A DNA stretch of 64,000 nucleotides. Origin: Ancylobacter vacuolatus (GTDB taxonomy: Bacteria; Pseudomonadota; Alphaproteobacteria; Rhizobiales; Xanthobacteraceae). Under the pieces are notes generated by a model. It had not been told where the DNA came from. It made no database searches and saw only the letters and a program-made list of their open reading frames with translations. Below, one piece after another: positions 57,821 to 64,000 of this stretch (its first letter is position 1; the number at the start of each line of letters is the position of its first letter). The position numbers and the translations under genes were made by a program. The stretch covers positions 159,260 through 223,259 of the forward strand of contig NZ_JAUSUH010000009.1 of the NCBI RefSeq assembly GCF_030813595.1, in the 5' to 3' direction.

Positions 57821-59371
57821 TTGAACGCTCGCACGTTGGACGAGAGTTACGACCTTGCGATCATCGGCGGGGGGGTGAATGGTTGCGGCATCGCCCGCGA
57901 CGCCGCCGGCCGAGGCGTGTCGGTCGTGCTCCTGGAACAGGGCGATTTCGCCGGCGCCACCTCCTCCGCCTCGACCAAACTGATCCATGGCGGGCTGCGC
58001 TATCTCGAACAATACGAGTTTCGGCTCGTGCATGAGGCCCTTGCCGAGCGCGAAGTGCTGTGGGCCATCGCCCCGCACATCATTCGCCCGCTACGCTTCG
58101 TGCTGCCGCACCATGCGGGCCTGCGCCCCGCCTGGCTGCTGCGCCTCGGCCTGTTCCTCTATGATCACCTCGGCGGGCGCAAGCTGCTGCCGGCCACCCG
58201 CTCGCTGGACCTGACCCGCGATCCCGCCGGCCGGCCGCTGCGCGAGGGCTATCGGCGGGCGTTCGAATATTCCGACTGCTGGGTCGAGGACAGCCGCCTC
58301 GTCGTTCTGAACGCGCTTGATGCCGCCGAGCGCGGCGCCGACATCCGCCGCGGCACGCGCGTCATTTCGGCGAGCCGCGAGGCCGAGCACTGGCGCATCG
58401 AGTTCGACGAGGACGGAACGCGCCGCGTCGTCAATGCGCGCGTGCTGGTCAATGCCGCCGGCCCCTGGGTGCATGAGGTGCTGGCGCATGTGCTGCGCGC
58501 CAACTCGCCGGCTAATGTCCGCCTCGTGCAGGGCAGCCATATCGTCGTGCCCCGGCTTTACGAGCATGACCGCGCCTATATCTTCCAGAATGCGGATGGG
58601 CGCATCATCTTCGCCATTCCCTATGAGCAGGATTTCACCCTGATCGGCACCACGGACCGCGACTTCGGCCGCACGCCGAGCCCGCCCGTGGCGAGCGAGG
58701 AGGAGATTGCCTATCTCTGCGCCGCCGCGAGCGAGTATTTCCGCCAGCCGGTGACGCCGGGCGACGTGGTGTGGACCTATTCCGGCGTGCGCCCGCTTTA
58801 TGACGACGGCGCCTCCAAGGCGCAGGAAGCCACCCGCGACTACGTGCTCGAACTGGACGAAAAGGACGGCCGCGTGCCGGTCCTGTCCGTGTTCGGCGGC
58901 AAGATCACCACCTATCGTCGCCTGGCCGAGCACGCGATGCAGAAGCTGGCGCCCTTCCTGCCGGGCGCCTCCAAGGCCTCGTGGACCGGCACCGCACCCC
59001 TGCCGGGCGGCGATTTCGGCGTCCACGACCAGCCGCGCGTGGTCGCCCAGCTGTTGCGCGCCCATCCCTGGCTCGACGAGCATCTCGCCCGGCGCCTGGT
59101 TGTCGCCTATGGCACGCGCGCCATGCGTATCCTCGACGGCGCCCGCTCCGCGCACGATCTCGGCCGCATATTCGGCGCCGACCTCACCGAGGCAGAAGTG
59201 CGCTATCTGATGCGCGAGGAATGGGCCCGCACCGCCGAGGATGTGCTATGGCGGCGTTCCAAGCTCGGCCTGCGCTTCTCGCCCGAGGAAACCGCCGCGC
59301 TCGACGCCTTCATGGCCGAGAGCGCCCTGCATGGCGCATCGCCGGCCTCGCTGCGGGGAGTTGCGCAATGA
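57821..59371 (+). CDS. glpD: Glycerol-3-phosphate dehydrogenase, aerobic
   Basis: A 516-residue FAD-dependent dehydrogenase that oxidises sn-glycerol 3-phosphate to dihydroxyacetone phosphate at the membrane. The FAD site LAIIGGGVNGCGIARDAAGRG is at the N-terminus, with TSSASTKLIHGGLRYLEQYEF, VNAAGPWV and the FGGKITTYRRLAE segment in the C-terminal part. The start is an unusual TTG (57821) preceded by GGGAGA; no ATG fits. Its stop overlaps glpS (ATGA), making glpD the first gene of the glycerol operon. Confidence 0.93.
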   Translation: MNARTLDESYDLAIIGGGVNGCGIARDAAGRGVSVVLLEQGDFAGATSSASTKLIHGGLRYLEQYEFRLVHEALAEREVLWAIAPHIIRPLRFVLPHHAGLRPAWLLRLGLFLYDHLGGRKLLPATRSLDLTRDPAGRPLREGYRRAFEYSDCWVEDSRLVVLNALDAAERGADIRRGTRVISASREAEHWRIEFDEDGTRRVVNARVLVNAAGPWVHEVLAHVLRANSPANVRLVQGSHIVVPRLYEHDRAYIFQNADGRIIFAIPYEQDFTLIGTTDRDFGRTPSPPVASEEEIAYLCAAASEYFRQPVTPGDVVWTYSGVRPLYDDGASKAQEATRDYVLELDEKDGRVPVLSVFGGKITTYRRLAEHAMQKLAPFLPGASKASWTGTAPLPGGDFGVHDQPRVVAQLLRAHPWLDEHLARRLVVAYGTRAMRILDGARSAHDLGRIFGADLTEAEVRYLMREEWARTAEDVLWRRSKLGLRFSPEETAALDAFMAESALHGASPASLRGVAQ

Positions 59372-60477
59372 CGCTCGAACTCGATCACGTCTCGCTGCGC
59401 GTGCGCGGCGTACCCTTCATCAAGGACGTTTCGCTGCGGCTGGAGCGTGGCAGCCTCAATGTGCTGCTCGGCGCCACCCTTGCCGGCAAGACCAGCCTCA
59501 TGCGGCTGATGGCCGGGCTCGACGCTCCCACTTCCGGCCGCGTGCGGATGGAGGGACGCGACGTCACCGGCCTGTCGGTGAAGAAGCGCAGCGTCGCCAT
59601 GGTCTACCAGCAGTTCATCAACTACCCCTCGCTGACGGTGTATGAGAACATCGCCTCGCCGCTGCGCGTGGCCGGCCTGCCGCGGGCGGAAATCGAGGCG
59701 CGTGTTCTCAGCGCGGCGAAGCTGCTGAAGCTCGACCCCTATCTGCAGCGCACCCCGCTTGCATTGTCGGGCGGCCAGCAGCAGCGCACCGCCATCGCCC
59801 GTGCGCTGGTGAAGCGCGCCGATCTCGTTTTGCTCGACGAGCCTCTGGCCAATCTCGACTACAAGCTGCGCGAGGAACTGCGGGAAGAACTGCCGCGCAT
59901 CTTCGCCTCCACCGGCGCTGTGTTCGTCTACGCCACCACCGAGCCGACCGAGGCCCTGCTGCTGGGCGGCCACACCGCCACGCTGCTGGAGGGTGCCGTG
60001 ACGCAGTTCGGCCCGACCGCCCAAGTCTATCGCGGGCCGGCCAATCTCGCCACCGCACGGGTATTCTCCGACCCTCCGCTCAACGCGCTGCGCGTGACCA
60101 AGCAGGGCCATACGGTGCTGATGGAGAACGGCACCGTGCTGCCGGCCAGCGGCCCCCTCGCGCAGGTGCCGAACGGCGTCTACACGATCGGCGTGCGCGC
60201 CCACCATCTGGGGGTGGAGGATATCGCCACCGCCGAGCGCATCACCGGAAACGGCCTCATCCGGCTGGGCGCCACCATCGCCGTGACCGAGGTCACCGGC
60301 TCGGAGAGCTTCCTGCACATGGATATGGGCCAGGAGCGCCTCACCGCTCTCGTTGCCGGCGTGCGGCGGCTGGAGCCCGATGCGCCGGTGGAGGTGCTGA
60401 TCGACCCCCGCCATATCCTGCTGTTTGGCGCCGACGGACAGGCCATCGCGCCCACCCGCGACGCCGCGGCCGCCTGA
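59368..60477 (+). CDS. glpS: Glycerol ABC transporter ATPase GlpS
   Basis: A 369-residue ATPase of the GlpSTPQV glycerol importer. The P-loop is the uncommon GATLAGKTS. The signature LSGGQQQRTAIAR and Walker B LVLLDEPLANLD are normal, but the H-loop reads YATTEPTEALLL, with Thr where the switch His should be. So its own catalytic site is likely impaired, while its signature can complete the partner's site. A TOBE-type C-terminal part follows. The ATG overlaps the glpD stop. Confidence 0.88.
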   Translation: MTLELDHVSLRVRGVPFIKDVSLRLERGSLNVLLGATLAGKTSLMRLMAGLDAPTSGRVRMEGRDVTGLSVKKRSVAMVYQQFINYPSLTVYENIASPLRVAGLPRAEIEARVLSAAKLLKLDPYLQRTPLALSGGQQQRTAIARALVKRADLVLLDEPLANLDYKLREELREELPRIFASTGAVFVYATTEPTEALLLGGHTATLLEGAVTQFGPTAQVYRGPANLATARVFSDPPLNALRVTKQGHTVLMENGTVLPASGPLAQVPNGVYTIGVRAHHLGVEDIATAERITGNGLIRLGATIAVTEVTGSESFLHMDMGQERLTALVAGVRRLEPDAPVEVLIDPRHILLFGADGQAIAPTRDAAAA

Positions 60478-60488
60478 GGGAGAGCACC

Positions 60489-61591
60489 ATGGCCAGCATC
60501 ACGCTCGACGGTCTCGCCCATGCCTACCGGCCCGATCCGCGCGGCCCGCAGGATTATGCGCTCAAGGAAATCAACCATGTCTGGCGGCAGGGTGGCGCCT
60601 ATGCGCTGCTCGGCCCTTCCGGCTGCGGAAAGACCACGCTGCTCAACATCATCTCCGGCCTGGTGATCCCGACGCGCGGGCGCATCCTGTTCGACGACCG
60701 CGACGTCACGCGGCTGCCGACCGAGGCGCGCAACATCGCGCAGGTGTTCCAGTTCCCGGTCGTCTACGACACGATGACCGTGCGCGAGAACCTCGCCTTC
60801 CCGCTGAAGAACCGGAAGATGCCGCGCGAGGCCATCGCTCGCCGCGTCGAGGAAATCGCCAGCCGGCTGGACCTCACCTCGGTGCTGGACCGCAAGGCCT
60901 CGAACCTCACGGCCGACGCCAAGCAGAAGATCTCGCTGGGGCGCGGACTGGTGCGCGAGGATGTCGCCGCCATCCTGTTCGACGAGCCGCTGACCGTCAT
61001 CGACCCGCATCTGAAATGGCAGCTGCGCTCCTCGCTGAAGGAACTGCACCGCGCGCTCGACCTGACGATGATCTATGTGACGCACGACCAGACCGAGGCG
61101 CTGACCTTCGCCGATACGGTGGTGGTGATGCATGACGGCGCCGTGGTGCAGACCGGCACGCCGGAAGAGCTGTTCGAGCGGCCGGCCCACACATTCGTCG
61201 GCCATTTTATTGGCTCGCCGGGCATGAACGTGCTGCCGGCAAGGGTCGCGGGGCGCACGGCGCATGTGGGCGATGTCGCCATTGCGCTCGATCGCGGCTA
61301 TGCCGCCCTACCGGCGGGGGAGCGGATCGAACTCGGCGTGCGGCCGGAATTCGCCACGCTCGCCGCGCCCGGCACCGGCCTGCCGGTGAAGGTGACGCGC
61401 ATCGAGGATATCGGGCGCGCCCGCATCGCCCGCATCGAGATTTCTGGCAATCCCGCCGCCGCCATGGTGCCAGAGGACTTGTCGCTCGATGGTGACAGCG
61501 CCGGCCTCACCCTCGATCCCCGGCAGATCCACATCTATGCCGATGGCGTGCTGGTGCCCGGCGAAGCCGCCGGCCGCGAGGGAGACGCGTG

Positions 61592-61592
<1 letters not shown>
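60489..61592 (+). CDS. glpT: Glycerol ABC transporter ATPase GlpT
   Basis: A 367-residue ATPase (not the glycerol-3-phosphate permease that shares the name). Walker A GPSGCGKTT, Walker B ILFDEPLTVIDP and H-loop VTHDQTEALTF are canonical, but the signature is LTADAKQKISLGR instead of LSGGQ. With GlpS it forms one complete and one degenerate nucleotide site. It starts 11 bases after glpS, and its TGA overlaps the ATG of the permease. Confidence 0.88.
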
Positions 61593-63312
<1,720 letters not shown>

Positions 63313-63323
63313 GGGAGGACGCC

Positions 63324-63641
63324 ATGGAAAACGCCCCCGCCCCGTTCCTGGAAACCCTCGCCGAGAACACCGCCTGGATGGCGTGGACCTGGCCGACGGC
63401 GGCGTTCTTCGCCGTCATCGCCGGCCTGCTCGCCATCTTTACCGTGCTGGCGCTTTGGCGGCCCGAGCGTGCCCGCGTCGGCGTGCTGGGCATTCCCACC
63501 ACGCGCGGCGACCGGCTGTTCATCACGCTGCTCGGCAGCGCCTTCATCAATCTCGCCTGGCTTGCCCTGGTGGGACCCAATCTCGGCTGGGCGCTCGCGC
63601 TCTGCCTTGTCTACGCGCTGGCGGTGTTCCGCCTCGTGTGA
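63324..63641 (+). CDS. DUF2160-type small membrane protein of the glycerol importer
   Basis: A 105-residue membrane protein with three hydrophobic segments and the sequences MAWTWPTAAFFAVIAG and RPERARVGVLGIPTTRGDRLFITLLGSAFINLAWL, features of the DUF2160 family that always travels with GlpSTPQV. GAGGGAGGA precedes ATG 63324. Likely accessory subunit of the importer. Confidence 0.85.
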   Translation: MENAPAPFLETLAENTAWMAWTWPTAAFFAVIAGLLAIFTVLALWRPERARVGVLGIPTTRGDRLFITLLGSAFINLAWLALVGPNLGWALALCLVYALAVFRLV

Positions 63642-63698
63642 ATTCGCCTAAGCGGCAACAAGCCGCGGAATTCTGGGAAGAAACGGGAGGAAAGACCC

Positions 63699-64000
63699 AT
63701 GTTGCCGTCTAAGAGCCGAGGCCGGCTTCTGCTGGCCGCCAGCGCCATGGCGCTGATTGCCTTCGCCGCACCCGTCCGCGCGGACGAGGCTGCCGCCAAG
63801 AAGTGGATCGACAGCGAATTCCAGCCCTCCACGCTCTCCAAGGACGAGCAGATGCGGGAGATGGAATGGTTCATCAAGGCTGCCGAACCGTTCAAGGGCA
63901 TGGAGATCAACGTCGTCTCCGAAACCATCACCACGCATGAATACGAGGCCAAGGTTCTCGCCAAGGCGTTCTCGGAGATCACCGGGATCAAGCTCACCCA
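63699..64000 (+). CDS. glpV: Glycerol ABC transporter binding protein GlpV, 5' part
   Basis: The first 100 residues of a periplasmic binding protein; the gene runs off the window. A signal peptide (residues 1-28, VRA/DE) is followed by AAAKKWIDSEFQPSTLSKDEQMREMEWFI, the characteristic start of GlpV. GGGAGGAAAG lies before ATG 63699. It completes glpSTPQV and confirms glycerol as the substrate of this operon. Confidence 0.85.
   Translation, partial: MLPSKSRGRLLLAASAMALIAFAAPVRADEAAAKKWIDSEFQPSTLSKDEQMREMEWFIKAAEPFKGMEINVVSETITTHEYEAKVLAKAFSEITGIKLT

Overview
The window is GC-rich, densely packed chromosomal DNA from an alphaproteobacterium. Codon and gene style, the many branched-chain-amino-acid-type ABC transporters, GlpSTPQV, the choline-sulfate genes and the GTCATCC/GGATGAC palindromic repeats all point to Hyphomicrobiales (Rhizobiales). 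A Xanthobacteraceae-like bacterium (Ancylobacter/Starkeya/Azorhizobium type) is my best inference from gene content alone. No rRNA, tRNA, CRISPR array, insertion sequence or prophage was seen.

Layout. 0.1-4.2 kb: end of an amino-acid/amide-type ABC transporter operon with a permease-ATPase fusion and a DUF1028 protein. 4.3-8.5 kb: a small secreted repeat protein, then choline-sulfatase (betC) and choline-binding protein (choX), divergent from their LysR regulator. 8.5-18.6 kb: an amide-utilisation operon. It has a leader RNA with two A..G hexaloop hairpins and a terminator (an ANTAR target), AmiC-like sensor, AmiR-like ANTAR antiterminator, a Urt/Fmd-type five-gene ABC importer, formamidase FmdA, and a double-nitrilase protein whose second domain has lost its cysteine. 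18.7-22.4 kb: tex and a convergent SLC13/ArsB-like permease.

22.5-26.6 kb is the most unusual part. A nucleotidyltransferase gene is divergent from five tandem micro-genes for paralogous 49-63 residue peptides (core RRRxALxxLG...AxYxxPxT, C-termini Ser, Ser, Asn after Cys, Cys, Ser). These are followed by a PqqD-like/HPr-kinase-like fusion protein. It looks like an undescribed peptide-modification (RiPP-like, phosphopeptide) system.

26.6-31.1 kb: four-carbon acid-sugar genes (SAF-domain dehydrogenase, pdxA2, denD) with a divergent GntR regulator. 31.1-40.4 kb: enoyl-CoA hydratase, CoA-transferase, GntR regulator, semialdehyde dehydrogenase, iron alcohol dehydrogenase and a TctABC importer, consistent with uptake and oxidation of a hydroxy-acid such as 4-hydroxybutyrate. 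41.0-45.0 kb: GntR regulator plus an AaeXAB-like aromatic acid efflux set.

45.1-57.4 kb: one long leftward operon with a polyol/triose-type ABC importer, a single-chain dihydroxyacetone kinase, and a complete PTS-driven DhaKLM system with its own HPr and EI. 57.8-64.0 kb: divergent glpD-glpSTPQV glycerol uptake operon, cut by the window end. The last two blocks probably work together: glycerol enters and is oxidised by GlpD, while dihydroxyacetone or a related triose enters by the second importer and is phosphorylated, both giving triose phosphate.
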